Below are positions 45,640 through 58,905 of a stretch of 64,000 bases of DNA, piece after piece. Made by a program: the position numbers and the translations under genes. The notes beneath the pieces are model-generated. The model made no database searches, was not told where the DNA came from, and was given only the letters and a program-made list of their open reading frames with translations. Numbering within the stretch: position 1 is the first letter of the stretch; each line of letters begins with the position of its first letter. The stretch is from Ceratotherium simum simum (Eukaryota > Chordata > Mammalia > Perissodactyla > Rhinocerotidae): assembly GCF_000283155.1 (NCBI RefSeq), contig NW_004454166.1:13399772-13463771 (forward strand). Reading direction: 5' to 3'.

Positions 45640-47055
45640 ATCTCAACACGAAACAAATTTGGGGTATTATCTTTGCATAGATTTTATACAGTTGTAATTA
45701 TATTCTGTACAAATTTTACTTCGAGTGTTTTCATTTAACATTTTCTCTTGCTGTTATAGACTCTTCATAAATATTTTAATTGGTTACATCATCATTAGTT
45801 AGGAGTACATTTGGCTGTGAGTACCAGAAAATCTGAGAAATAATAGCTTAAGGGATTTTTAGTTTGATAGAAGAGGCAATTGGTATAATTGTGGAGGCTC
45901 TTGGGGTAAGCGGACTGCTCGTTGAGGGCAAAAGGAGCAGTTGGTGCTCTGCCGTTCTTGGGGACGGCTGCCATGTGCCGGGCATGGAGTCTCCAGAGGG
46001 AGCAGGAAGTCGCCTCCTGCAGACTAAGTCATGTGATCACCCTAGCTCAAAAAAGGTCTGGGAGGGTGACTGATAACTTTTCAGCCTCTGTCATGGAGGA
46101 ATGCAGGTTTCTTAGAATTAGGTGGCCAGAATTAGAATTACCATATCAAAGGGCAGTTGATTTTTTGTTTTCAAAATTCCAATTTGATTGCCTTCCTGGT
46201 AAGTGGCTGGATTTAAAAGCCTGTGCTCCGTTTATGACCATCTAATTTGGTGCTGGAAGAACCAATGTACAACCAGCCATGAGAGCGGCATCCAAACCCA
46301 AACCAGCGGATATCGGTTTCAGGGAGGCAGCTGTTAACACGAGGGAAGGAAAAATTCCTCAACATTTAGAGCTGGCCCAATCTGGAACTAACTGCTTCCT
46401 GGGCTGGTGAGCAACCTGTCCCAAGATGCAGAGACTGGACAGATACCTGGGATGTAGGCGGAAGAGGTAATTTACGCATCTGGTGAAGTGGACCAAGTGA
46501 CCTCTAACATCTGTACATCTCCATGATTTTAAAATTAGGGTACATTTGCTAAAATACTCGCCCAAGTACCTAGGGTAGAGCCTTGCTTCAATGTTGCTTC
46601 AGATCAAATATAGTTACCTGAAATGTAGCTGGGTAGAGTAATTACCTAAGGTGGCAGGATTCACCTCCTAGGCTCCTGGCTCTAGCGCCATGAGAAAGCT
46701 CTGCCTTGGGTTTGGGGTCAGCCATTACCCGGCCTGTAAACCAGCCCCATCCAAAGTTACAGACCTTTTCCCCTCGCTATCTGTAAACATGACTCTTACT
46801 TTTCCTGTTGCCGTGAATTTCCCCTTTTGTGCCAACAAAATGTACATGTTCCTCATGTGGAGGGTGATGTGGACTCTGTCCTTGACGTTACTCAATTATA
46901 AAACAAGGAAAAACATAAAAACCATTGTCCCTTTGATTTGTTTGCAAAAGCGGTCCTACTAGAATGGAAAGTTTCACTAATTAGACTCATTTTATGTGAA
47001 CAACTTAAAGCTCTGAAATCAAGTGTGATCAATGAACAAGTGAAGTTGAGTTTAT
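45640..47055. other. Unassigned intron sequence
   Basis: The 45785-46250 part resembles LTR-like sequence (polar runs, 'aataatagcttaaggga') but could not be assigned. Other parts were not recognised. Confidence 0.3.
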
Positions 47056-47059
47056 GTAA

Positions 47060-48930
47060 CTCAGTCAACACATAGTTTTTGAACAGCTCCTGTGTGGTAG
47101 ACACATTCGTGGGTGCTGAGAATGTCACAGTAAATACAACACAGTCTCTTCCCTCATGGAGCTTGCATTCTAGGGGAGATGGACAATTTACAAATAGACA
47201 AGTGAATATATACTCTGTCAGTTTGCAGTATGGGGGCTAGGTAGTGTTGGGGGTGGGGGGATACCTTTATAGGATGGTCAGGGAAAGCCTTACTAATAAA
47301 ATGAAGTTTGAACTGTGACACAAAACAAAAGAGTGAGCCGTGTGGATATCTGAGGGAAGCACACTCCTGGCAAAAGGCACAGCAAGGACACTGGCCCTGA
47401 GTTGAGAACATACGTGGTATGTTCAAGAAGCAACAGGAAAGCCAGTGTGGCAAGAGTAGAGTGGATGAAGGAGATTGGTAGGAGATGTGACCAAGGAGGT
47501 GGTGACCAGGTTTAGGTTATGAAGATGTCTAGATACTGGTGTAAAGACTTTGCTTTTACTTTAAGTGAGATGGGAATCCACTGGAGGTTTTGGAGCACAA
47601 TCTGAGCTATTTTTTAAAAGAATTACTCCAGCTGCTATGATGAAACAACTTAGAAGAGGGGCAGGCGTGGAAGCAGGGAGACCAGTTGGGAGGATATTGT
47701 GGTAATTCAGGAAACAGATGAAACCTACTTGGACCAAGATGGTGGCAGTGGCGGTGGTGAATTATGGATATATTTTGATGGTACAGCTCAAGGGATCTTC
47801 TCATTGGGTAGAAGTGGAATGTGAGAGAAAGAAAGAAGTCAAGGACACTCCAAGGGTTTTGGTTCATGCAACTAGTAGGATGGAGGTTCACTTTAGTGAG
47901 ATGGAGACGACTATGGGAAGGCCTGTTCTAGAAGGAAATAGGAGTTCAATCTTGGGAAGGTTAAATTAGAGATGGCTGATTGATACCTGGGTGGAAATGC
48001 TGAGTGGGAAGTTGGATGTACAAGTCTGAAGTTCAAAAGAGAGGTCTGGGTTGGTGACGTAAAGATGGGAATCATCCCCATTTGCGTGGTATTTCAAGCC
48101 AGGAGGTTGGATGAGATCACCAAAGGGGTGAAAGTAGATAGAGAAGAGGTCCGAGGATGGAGTTCTAGACTGTTGCAGGGGATGTTGAAGAATTAGCGAA
48201 TGAAACTAAGAAAGGGTGGCCGGTGAATTAGGAAGAGAACTAAGAGAAGTGACCTGGAGTTTAAGAAAGTATTTCTAGAATGAGGGAGTTATCATCTTTG
48301 CCGAATGTTGCTGATATGCCAAGAAATTTGAGGCTTGAGGATTGACCATTGGATTTTGCAGTGTAGAGGTTACTGATGCCCTGGCCTGGAGCTGTTTTGG
48401 TGGAGAGGTGGAGGTGAACACTGGATGGGGTGGATTTCAGTGAGAACGAGATGAGAGGTACTGGAGACAGCAAGAGTGTTGACTCTTTCAAGGAGTTTTG
48501 CCATAAAGGGAAAAAGAGCAAGGAAGGCGTAGATGAAGGGGAATGTGGGCTCAAAGGAGGCTGCTTTTAGAGATATTAGAGCATGTTTGAGTGCTGTTGA
48601 GAGTGATCCAGAGATTGGGAAAAGTTGATGAGGCAGGAGAGAGAGGAGACAATTGCTGGGAGGACATCCTTGAGTTAGGGAGTGAGGATGTCATTGAGAG
48701 CACAAATGGAGGATTGTCCTTATATGAGAGTGATGGCAGAGGCTGTGGGACCAATGAGTAGGCTGGAGTCTGCGATGGTAGAGTGTGGATGAAGCTCTTC
48801 TGACTGCTTCTGTTTTCTCATTGAAATGGCAAGCAAGGTCACCTGCCGGCAATGAGGAAGGGTAAGAGGTGTTGAAAGCTTGAGGAGATAGAAGGTGTAA
48901 TATAATCCTCTTGGACAATTCAAGAGTAAT
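47060..48930 (-). mobile_element. L2 LINE with reverse-transcriptase remnants, antisense
   Basis: About 1.9 kb of a reversed L2. The 3' end lies at the left ('catggagcttgcattctagggg', 'aggatggtcagggaaagcct') and the protein-coding part at the right. On the reverse strand at 48554-48261 the decayed frame contains KSNGQSSSLKFLGISATFGK, matching the L2 RT segment 'KSNGQFSVLILLDLSAAFDT'. Upstream, 48918-48691 has DLACHFNEKTEAVRR, like the region preceding RT. Many frameshifts are present, so it is inactive. The + strand is strikingly purine rich. Confidence 0.82.
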
Positions 48931-51900
48931 TAGTCTATGGAAACACAGTCAGATTTCTGGATACCTCCAAGGCCCTCCTGTGATTTGAGGTTATGAATTG
49001 AAAGCAAAACTAGACAACATGGTCATGTGTTTTTCTCCAGCATTTTCAACTGAATGTGTGCAGGTACAAACAGTCAAAGTGTTGGATTTCATCTGAGTTG
49101 GGCTTTTGGAAGAGTATGATTATAGTTATTGATTGTGGAATCTAAAAGCTGGTCACAGGAGGAAATGAGGGCATGAGGTGGGTGAGGGGCAGTGAAAGGG
49201 TGATAGGATCAAAACAGTATAAAAAGAGTGTTATGTTTTTATAAACTGGATTCCTTTTTATAAATTAAATTGTATTTCCAGTACATGATGGAAAGTCATT
49301 ATGATTAAAAAATATACAGTAAATTTTTACCTACGAAACATCCTATATAAGTAATAATTCTCTGCTGGTGTTGCTGTTTACATTTCATTTTCTTAAAGCA
49401 AGTCATGGTATATCTGGAAGAAACTAGATGTAGGGTATTATGGATAAATCTTAATGCAGTTGGTTGACTGGGAGGGATCTGAGTGGAGGCCACATGTGAA
49501 CCAGGGGTCACTGGCCCAGCCCCAGGGGCTGGATTTGAATATGCAGCTGGTGCCCCACTGGCCAAGGGAGTGACAGTCTTGGTCACAATAACAGAACTGG
49601 TGACCAATGGTGTGTCTGATCAGAGGGGCAGAGACTGCTAATAGGGAGGGGGCAGCTGGCTATCTGGAACCAAGATCTGTCCAGTCCAGGAAAAGAGAAC
49701 TGATAAGAGTTGAGGACAATGGGCCATGGGCAGCGCCCATCTGAGAAGGGAGCAAGGTAGTAGGCAGTGTACCAGACCGAACCACAGAGGAGGGACAGCA
49801 TGGAATTCCCATCGTTCCTCTTGAGTTGTCAGGTCTGGATTTGGAGAACACAGTTGTTTATGGAATCTAATAGACAGCAGAGGTAGCCCAGGAGAAAGGG
49901 AAGAACCTGGGGTTGCCTCATATCTTTGGACACTCTTCCCTCTGCCTTTTGCGCTGGCTCAGGCATTGGGTAGGACTGAGCCCGAGAGTGGGGGCACTGA
50001 TGGATCCAGCTGCAGAATCTGGGAAAGGAAGGGGCAGAGGAAGCAAGGAGGGACTGACGAGGAACAGCTGCTCTCTTCCCCCAGTGCAGATGGAAGGCCT
50101 AAATCCCAGCACACCATTTATTTCATCCCTGGCAAAATCCATGTTCATTTCATCCATGACACCAATGACATATTTAACATAAATCAGGACAGGGTGAAGG
50201 GAAACCATGGGTCCTCCTCTTGGCCTCACTGACCTGTATTCTTGCCTAAGTCAGGTGTGTATGGCATGTTAGTGTCATGAGGTGGGGTGACTCCAGCGGG
50301 TGTGAGTCCTGATTCGAATCCAGCAGCGTCATGGCCTTGTCATAAGATCTGCTCATGTTTGAGTCTCCTCACTCTTGATAAGGAAATGGCAGTACCTGTT
50401 CTCTCAGTAGCACGAGATAAGAGATATGGAAGTGCTTGGGAAAATAAGACACAGCTGGAAGGCTTCAGCGGTAGGTTGGGCTACAGAGGCCCTGGCCTTG
50501 CAAAATGAGGTGAGGTCAGCACAGACTAAGCAAATCAAATCAAATCTTTGATGGTTGAGTGATTTTTAAAAATGATTGCAGGTCTGCACAATTTAACAGG
50601 ACTGCCCATAGCGGCTGAAAACATTTTCCAGAGCAGATCAGATAAAGCCAAGTCAGAAATTGGTTGTTGCTATAAATCAAGTGGTAGACTCTCAATGACC
50701 TAGATTTCCCCAGAAGTTTTCCCACAGGAAGTGACAGAAAAACCACCATGTGGCTGCTGAGGCTTGATTTGTCAAGAGCTAAGAGGTCTACACAGCATTA
50801 AAAGATTGCCCATGTCTTAGCTTGCCCTAATCAATGGGGGCCCATTTAATTCAGAAGCCAGTGAGATGTGTAAATCACATCTATAGAATAAATGGCCAGA
50901 TTTCAACCCCAGTTGCCAGCAATCCATAATAGCCTCTGCTTGCATTGTTCTTCTCTTCGCTAGTAAACGCTTGGCTGGTTGCTGAAGCTGCTGCCTTTTA
51001 ATGCCTCACACCCTGAGGCATTTTCCCATTTTCTGCCTCCCTTCAAGGAGGTAGGGATGAGAAGTGGTAGAAAGCGAGGGCTTGTTATGGGCCCTGACCT
51101 TGGAGGCCCAGAGAGCTGGTCCTGAAGCGGAGACCTGAATGGCTGTTCTCCATCTGCACTGTAGGATATGAGGCCAATTAAGAGTGCCCAGGGCTGTGGA
51201 AGCTATTCCAGGGCATCCTGGACTTTTCCAAGAGGCCCATGAACTCCTGGGGAGAACCAGGAGCCAAACTCTTCTCATCTGTTTCGTGTCAGGCCTACAA
51301 GGCAGTGTAACATACCACACCCTGCTCCCCAACTGATACAAGTCAGTCATGACCACTGCAAGATGGTGTGTGATGATCCCCCAGGATCCTCCTTGCTGGT
51401 TCCCACCTGCTCTCGTGTCAGCCTTATCACTCCCACATTCTGAACTCCTGACCCTGCAGCTGACTTTGACCTCCCCCCACTTGGCCCTTGGGGTTTGTGT
51501 GAATTCTGTGACTAGGTTGGCTGACCCACTCCCTGGCTCTCACACCCTGAGATGTAGTAGGAGTTCAGGTGCCCTTGGTGACATCGCAGAGGTCCCAGTT
51601 CCACATTAGGACATAGTGGGTGAGCATAGTTGACATGAAAATAGACATAGTGCACACTTGTACCATCACCTAAAGTCGATGTGGTTCCATTGCACTGCTA
51701 TACTTTCTCACCTGTATGCACATGGAAGTATAAATGCCTATGTACTTAAATGTACACTTGATGTACAAGTGTCAATGATGGAGTTTTCAAATGAAGAAAA
51801 ATCTGGAAACATCAAAGTACAGGCCTGGAAACCCTATATGAATCCGAACACGAATGTGGGAGGATTCAAAGGCTCTGGATGCCCTTTTTGAAGAACTTGT

Positions 51901-51965
51901 AACAACTAGATGCAGACACAATATTTGGAAGCAGTGAGCTTGCTGTCAGTGGAAGAATTGACGCA
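48931..51965. other. Mostly unassigned intron sequence
   Basis: A sense MIR lies at about 50290-50475 ('gtgagtcctgattcgaatcc', 'agtctcctcactcttgataagg', 'agtgcttgggaaaata'). Open frames near 49.9-50.2 kb show no domains. Confidence 0.4.
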
Positions 51966-51967
51966 TT

Positions 51968-52215
51968 CTCCCCATTTATTCATATGCAGAATAAGTGTTG
52001 AGGGCCTACTGTGTGTTAGGGATTCATGGACAGCCCAGTGGAATAGATGGACTAGTAAAAAGGATTTACAAGATGATATAGGGCCATGAGCGTTCTAAAA
52101 GAAAGAAGCATATGGTGCTCTCAGAATAAGTAACCTGTCCATGGTCACTAACTAGTAAGTGGCAGGTCTAGGTTTTGAAAACATGTCTATTTGACACCAA
52201 AACTCATCTATCAAC
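51968..52215 (-). repeat. MIR/L2 3' sequence
   Basis: 'tgttgagggcctactgtgtgttagg' is a reversed L2/MIR terminus. 'aagtaacctgtccatggtcactaactagtaagtggcaggtct' is a reversed MIR body. Confidence 0.6.
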
Positions 52216-52239
52216 CACTAAACTATGTTACTTCACAAG

Positions 52240-53130
52240 CATTTCCCTGTAACTAGGTGGGTGGGTATGAGTTAGGAATGGTGAGAAACGATGATGGAAA
52301 GGTAGATCAAGTTTTTCTAGGTAAGGGGTTTAGATTTTATCCTGTAGGTAATGGGAGGGTCATTTTTGAAAGAGTATTCCACTGTGGTATAGAGTTGGGA
52401 GAAAGAGAGAGTGGGCAGGAAGACCACTCAGAGGTGGTTTCGCTGATCCACTAATGAAGTAGCAATAGCCCAAAATAGGAGAGTAGCTGTGGAGATGGTG
52501 AAGAAGGCATGGGTGTAATAGTTATAAGGTCGAATTGACAGACCTTGGAATTGATGGAATAAGATGTGAGAGGTATGGAGAAATAAAGATGATAGCCAGT
52601 TGTCTAGCATAGATAGGTGGATGGCTAGGGAACACAGGAAGAGGCACATATTTTGGGGGAAGGTGATGAGTTTAGTTTGGACGTGTTGAGATCATGGTGC
52701 CTTTGGGACACACATGTGTGATGCCTGGTAGGCAAATGGACATATAGGTATAGAACTCAGGAAGGAGATCTGGTGTGGGGACTTGAAAAAGCTACATATA
52801 ATAGTAACTGCAGCTATGGGAGTGGCTGAAGCTGTCCAGGGAGAGAATGTAGAATGTAAAGTCAACCTGATGACTCACATTGGAGGGATGAGGGTGGCCA
52901 GGGAGGGAGAAGGGGACTCAGGGCAGGCAGAAGGAGGGTGGTGGGTCTGAGGATGAAGGAAGAACTTTTCAAGAAGGAGGGAGTGATGCGTGATGTTGAA
53001 TGCTGCTGACGGGCAATGACACGATTTTTGGAAGTAACACGATTGAACATATCAGCTGGAAGGTCACTGGTGGCCCTGAAAGAATGGAAAATGGTTGAAT
53101 GGGGTGGTGGGGTGTGGAGTTGAACTGAGA
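52240..53130 (-). mobile_element. L2 LINE fragment, antisense
   Basis: It has the same reversed order as the 47-49 kb copy: 'ggggtttagattttatcctg', 'gtttagtttggacgtgttgag', then 'aagaaggagggagtgatgcgtgatgttgaatgctgctgacgg', the L2 RT region around 'FDTVDHSLL'. No usable frame remains. Confidence 0.65.
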
Positions 53131-53429
53131 GGAAGTGGGTATATTGAATAAGATCTTTTTCTCCCCAAGTAGTGTGGTTGTGAAAAAAAAGAAACGAAGT
53201 GAGACTTTAGCTAGAGAGGGCATAGGATTTATCTGGATTGTTTTAAAAGAGGAAGTCTAAATTCTGAGTTGAAAGAGGTGGTTGAAAATAGAGAAAGAGG
53301 TGAAAGCTACAGATGAGTGGAAGGATAATTGGTGGCATGGGGTCCCTGAGGGGTCATGAAATGATGGAATTTAAGGCACTGGTGATTAGCTTTTTATGTA
53401 CAAATAGAAAAATATATATATTGAGTTCC

Positions 53430-54180
53430 TACTTAAGCTAAGCATGGGTTTATGCTGGGGAGGAATTATCTTCTACTGAATCTAGAGAGTTGACAAAGAT
53501 TCCTGGACAGTGTCGAGAGCCTATCTGAGGTTGAAGACCATGGATTTGTGGTGGCATTCCCCTGCACAGTGCTATGGTTTTCTCCAGCAGAGTGTGGCAC
53601 CCTGTTTAGTCTTGGGAAATCAGGATGGGTGCTTAACCCTGATATGAGATTTTGCCAGATGGGTATAGCCAAAGGATGAAGCGACAAGGTAATTGAAAAT
53701 ATAGGAAGACAGTGGTTGGAAATGATTGTTCACATGGTCTTAGCTGAAAAGAGATGAAGGGGAAGACAGGAGAGCTATGATGGGTGGGAAGAAAATAAAG
53801 AAAGTTGGAGATGAGACAGCTTGAAAAGATTCCAGAAAAGGTGGGGTAAGAACAAGCCTGTGAGAGAGAGAGAAAGATGAGTAGCTGTGGTTGGAACCTG
53901 GGCCTTTGTACCTGAACATTTCATGCTTGGAGATGAGGCCAGATTTCAGCCCTGGGTAGGGGTGGTTGAGGACAGGGGAGATCAAGGTTATCTGAGAGGC
54001 GATTGTCAAGGAACTGTGGGAATAACGGTTGGATGAGTCATGCACACAAACGCTGAGGTCACCCAGGAGGATGGTGGGATTTGATATGGCTACTGTGAGC
54101 CAAGGAATGAAGTCATCAGCGGGTATGAGGAAGTGACCAGAAGATCAGTTGGTGACAGATATGAGGGCGGATCGAACAAG
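53430..54180 (-). repeat. Possible L2/CR1-type fragment, antisense
   Basis: At 54070-54030 the reverse strand reads ILLGDLSVCVHDSSNR, similar to the endonuclease motif 'LLGDFNI' of L2/CR1 LINEs. This suggests the same or another LINE continues here. Family and limits are uncertain. Confidence 0.45.
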
Positions 54181-54184
54181 GGAA

Positions 54185-56995
54185 CTCGTAAGACTTTTTC
54201 CGGGAGGGCAGAGGAGTCATGGTCTGGAAGCAATATTAAGAAGTAAAAAATAGCCAAACCCACTTCCTGATCCTGATACAGTCTGGTTTAAAAGCCTATA
54301 TTCTTAAAACTATTCTGTACTGTCCCCTGAGGCTGAAGCTGAACTAACCACTACCAGTTTGCCTGGAGGTGGTATCTTTCTAAAAAAAAAAAGGCTATAG
54401 GAAGTAGTCCATTCTCAGCTTTATTCAACCAGATTTATTCACTTCTACCGAATTTTCTAAATCAGTGAGTCCATATTTTAAGGAATAAATCTTAGGCACA
54501 AAAAATGATAGGAATAAAATGGCATGTACCATAAAACTCCTTGAGTCAATCAAGCCAATCTTATAAATCTAGGGTTAAAATGTAAACTGCAGTGGATGCT
54601 TAAAATGTGACAACATTCCAGTTGGTACTTTTGTGGCTGTTTGGTTGACACTTGGGCACAGTTGCTGGCCTTTTGGTCTGACTGAGACCAGTTTTGTAGT
54701 AGGAATACCCCATGTGTATGCCTGAGGGCCTACTATCTCTGACTCATGCTTGGCTTCTGAACCTGCCTGTTATGCTGCGAATTATCAGACCAGAGAATTG
54801 TCAATAGCTGTGAATCACAAAGGTAGCAAATTTAATCTAAAAAAACCCCCCTCAAATCTCCATAATTAATGAGTTCATAGCTCTATTACTCAGATTTTTT
54901 TTTAATCTGAAAGACAAAAAAACTAAACACTGGGGTAAACATAGAAGATATAGGCTTCTGTACATTTGCAGTGGAAATTTGCCCCTCTGATGAGCTGTAC
55001 AGTGTATATGGTTGAAAAATGGAATCCAAAAGGCAAATAGCTGGTCTCCTCGGAGCCCAGAGGGATGCTCGGAATTCCTTAACATCAGAGTGCTGACCAC
55101 TGAGAGTTTCACTCTGTTTTGTGACTTGACTTAACAGCAAGAAAGGTAGCCCAGCTGTAAACCAGCTGTATTTCACTTAGGAAATGGAAACAGAGCCCTT
55201 TTGTCTGTTCCAAATTGAGCCCCTCCCTCAATTTCACACACTTTTGTTGTTAGTGGAAAAGTGGTTGTCGAAATATAGGTTCCCTCTTGCTGAGCCTGCC
55301 ACTCACCAGGACTTCTGGGGACCTTTGGGTATTGACTTTAAGCGAATCTTGTTTGTGATATGTGGCAAGGTAAAGAAGTCATTCGGTGGATTTCCCACGT
55401 GTCCATCTGTGACTTCATTCATAGAAATGCCTTGATTCCTGAGCTATGGTAAGCACTGTCTTCCCAGCTGTCGGGAACATAAAAGGATGTAGCGCCGCCT
55501 AGTGGACGCAATTTCTTGTTGGTGTGTGTTTGGCCTCACTTGTTTTTTGGAATGAGGCAAGATGTTAACAAATACATTAGTGAATGTATTTATTTAATGT
55601 GGGTAGCGGTAAAACAGGTATAAATAAGCCTTTGAAAATTTTTAATTTACTACCCAGTCTTTTATGGTGAAAATGATGACTCTGAACCACAGCACCTTGT
55701 AACTACAAGGGGTTATGGGGATTAATAATATGAAAACTAAAGTTGTGGTTGCTTTTGAGTGAAGGGAGAGGAGTTGAAATTGGGATGGGACACATGGAGA
55801 TGCTTCTGGAAGTGGCCGGCAAGTTCTGTTTATTTGTAGCTGGGTCGTGGTTGTAAGGGTGTTTGCCTCATACGAACTCATTTTGCTGAACATGAATTTC
55901 ATGGTGTTTTCTGTATCTGTATTTAATAAAAAGGCCAAAAAATATGGAAACTTTTGACCAATGACACGACCTCCTAAATTTATAGCCATTTTCAGAGAAA
56001 CCTCAAAAATGCTAAGGTGTGTATGGTTTTGACACTTTATTTGATCAGACTTTCACAATAAGACTTAGGTGCCTATAAACATCTGTATTGACAGGCCTGG
56101 TAGCATCATTCAAAATTATTAAGTTGTTTACCTCAACAGACATATCGTGCTTTTTAGTAGACTGTGTATTTTTGTCCTGTTGTGTATTTGAATGTGAGCT
56201 TTTATGTTCTCTGTGGTACAAATTTTCCCCTTCCCAGCTCTTCAGAGAAGTGCAAATTCAGTAACGCACTTGGAGCATCCAGTTGCCATGGAAATGGCCA
56301 TTTAGGTTACAGGTTCATTTTTGTGACCAGACAGGGAAACTAAGAATTACTTAGGAAGGCATCTAACTGTTAGAAAAATCCGTTGCAGAGTCTCAAATTC
56401 AGAAAAATTACATTTTGTTGTAGAAGTGAGAGATAAACAGATGCATTGACTGCTTCCTCCAATGGTGAAAACTCCCACAGAGTTTTTACAGGAGAAATTA
56501 TTTTACAGGAGATATTATTTAGGAGTGATATAAGTGATGGTAAGTCAACATTGGATTGTAATATTAAATCCAACATAGTTTAATTCCAAGCTATTCAGTT
56601 GTAACTAAGTTTATTCAAGAAATAATGCATTTAAAAATTTACCTTAAAGGAAATCTCAAAAAGTCTCTCCCTTTTGTATAATCCAGATGAGAAATGAGAA
56701 AAAGGCAATGAAGTGAAAGACTCAAATTGATTCCAGAAGCACTTGCCAAGTTGCCATAATGTCCCGTTAGCTGTTGTGGAGGAGGGAGGCTTGGGAAGAG
56801 CAAGGGCTCTTTTCTAGGTTCTCAGGTTAGGAAATGAAATTTTGATCTGGTCAATCTGATCTTGTATCTCCATTCAAGTCTTCTACCTTATCCCGGGCAG
56901 ATCTGGCCCCCTCAGATGAACAGCATGCAACAATAACACATTCCAGGGGCAGCTGCTTCTATACCCACCATGACACTTTGCTAACCTCCCAGTGG
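54185..56995. other. Unassigned intron sequence
   Basis: No repeat or exon was recognised over 2.8 kb. A 115-codon reverse frame at 55642-55989 has no known motif. Confidence 0.3.
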
Positions 56996-57000
56996 TTTGG

Positions 57001-57054
57001 ACACACACACACACACACATACGCACACGCGTGCGTGCGCGCACATACACACAC
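57001..57054. repeat. Alternating purine-pyrimidine tract (AC)n with CG steps
   Basis: 54 bases alternate purine and pyrimidine without a break: an (AC)n block, then CGCACACGCGTGCGTGCGCG, then (AC)n again. CG/CA steps of this length are the classic sequence class for Z-DNA. Confidence 0.95.
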
Positions 57055-57284
57055 TTAAATAAAGACTGAATTTTATGTGTGTGTATATTATACATATTAA
57101 GCTAGGGTTTTGTGTGTGTGCCTTTTTTCTTTCTCTATAGCACTGCATATATAGAGACCAGCCACTTTGAGCTGGAATAAACTGTCTTTGGCATTGTGAG
57201 ACCACTAGCCGCCAAAAAATAAGCTTTCAAAAAAACATTAAAATTGAAGTGAGGGCATATGCCCCCCCAAAAATGGATTAGAAG

Positions 57285-57600
57285 GTCTTTTTAGCATTGT
57301 TTCTGATGATAAAAAATTGGGAACAACTCAATAGGAATAAAGGAAAATGGTTAAATGTGATATGTTCACAGTATAAAATACTATGTAGCATCTTAAGTAG
57401 TAAAGTAGAACTATATGTACTGACATGAAAAATATCTACATACGTACACATACCTTATGTAAATACATAGAGAAGGGGCTAGGAATTTTTGAGAGGGTCG
57501 AGAAAGGGGACTTTGGTCTTTTCTGTATTGTTGGGATTTTTTAAATATCAAAATTGTGTTCGTATATTACTTGTGTAATTGAAAAAACTTTGAACCGCTT
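57285..57600 (+). mobile_element. L1 3' fragment (old)
   Basis: 'ttagcattgtttctgatgataaaaaattgggaacaactcaat', 'ggttaaatgtgatatgttcacagtataaaatactatgtag', then a 3'UTR-like stretch ending 'gtgtaattgaaaaaacttt' follow the old L1M 3' order. Confidence 0.7.
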
Positions 57601-58544
57601 TGGAATCTACTTTTTAAAAGTTATTTTACACCACCTGGGAGTAAAGATACCGATGTGGTTGAAGTTTCAATGGTAACCTGAATTCTCCATCTCCTTGCCC
57701 CTTTTACTCTAAAGACTTTTTCAAAGGAAGACTTAGGGGGGAAATTTCCCCTAAGGAAATGTCTGGGATGCTCTCAAGGTGGAATGCTGTCGCCTCAGTC
57801 TGATGTGTTGGTTGATTGTGATGGTTGATTGTGACGACTTGGTCTCAACCCCTCTTCTGCCCACTGTTAACTCAAGGCTCTGGGTCAGGGAGGTGAAATC
57901 ATTAAGGGCCAACCGATCTGAGAGTTTCCTGGGCCCTTAAAGTGCATGCTGTCTTACTCCAACATTTCTTATTCAAAATACCACCAGCCCCAGACAGTCA
58001 CCAGGAGGGACTCACCAAAGATGCTGGCGATGCTAGCTGCTCCTTTGTCGTTTGAATTCTGGCTTGTGAGCAGATCTTATGCCCAAGACATTGGAAACTT
58101 AAAGCCTCCTTCAGTTGTTAGCTTTGGCGAAAGCCATGGAGTGACTGGAGAGAGTGGGTCTGGCCTTTTCCTTTGAAAAGCAGTTTGAACAACACATACC
58201 CGTGATTTGGTAGACCTGGTTTTCATTACTGAAATGTTCTATCCGGGGGCAGCCATGGAAGCCGCCTGGACATTTCAATTAGTGCAGCGTGCTGTAACTC
58301 ATTTACTTGTTTGCTGTCCGAAGCTTGTCCCGGCTGGGATCCCACCTACCCCAGGAACTCTTAGATGTAACACAGCATCCTGATTTCAGTCTAACAAGTC
58401 GGTCTATTTCAGTCTCCTCAATTTCAACTTGTTTTTAAAATGCTCTCCTGTCACTGCACCAGGTATGGATACCACTTCCAACTCCTATCACTGTCAATGG
58501 CGGTGGCGTCCTTGTGAGCTGCCAGATGGGACCAGGCACAACCC

Positions 58545-58625
58545 AAAGTAGGGGCCACCTGATATCTCAGCCTGTAGAGTAGATGCTGAGCAATACTCCT
58601 TGAATGGCTGAATGAATGAACATTC
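58545..58625 (+). repeat. L2 3' terminus
   Basis: 'gatgctgagcaatactccttgaatggctgaatgaatgaac' is the sense L2 end with its TGAATGAA signature. Confidence 0.65.
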
Positions 58626-58737
58626 ATATAATCTGGGGAATTGAATGAACCCCCTCCCTGACCACAGAGCCTTTGTAACTGAGCTCTGCCATCTGCCTCA
58701 TTTAGGTGGATCCACCTCTCAGAGGTCGCTGTGTATC

Positions 58738-58905
58738 CGTGCATTCATTCAACAAATATTGATTAAGTACCTACTCTGTGCCAAATACTGTGCTAGATGG
58801 TGGGGATATGGTGATGAAAAAGGCATGGTCCCTGCCATCAAGGACTTCACAATCTAACTGAAAAGATAGTCTGGCATTGATGTCGGATGTTGTCTGACCC
58901 CAACG
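58738..58905 (-). repeat. L2 3' end
   Basis: 'gcattcattcaacaaatattgattaagtacctactctgtgccaaatactgtgctagatggtggggatatgg...ccctgccatcaaggacttcacaatctaac' is a clear reversed L2 terminus. Confidence 0.85.
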
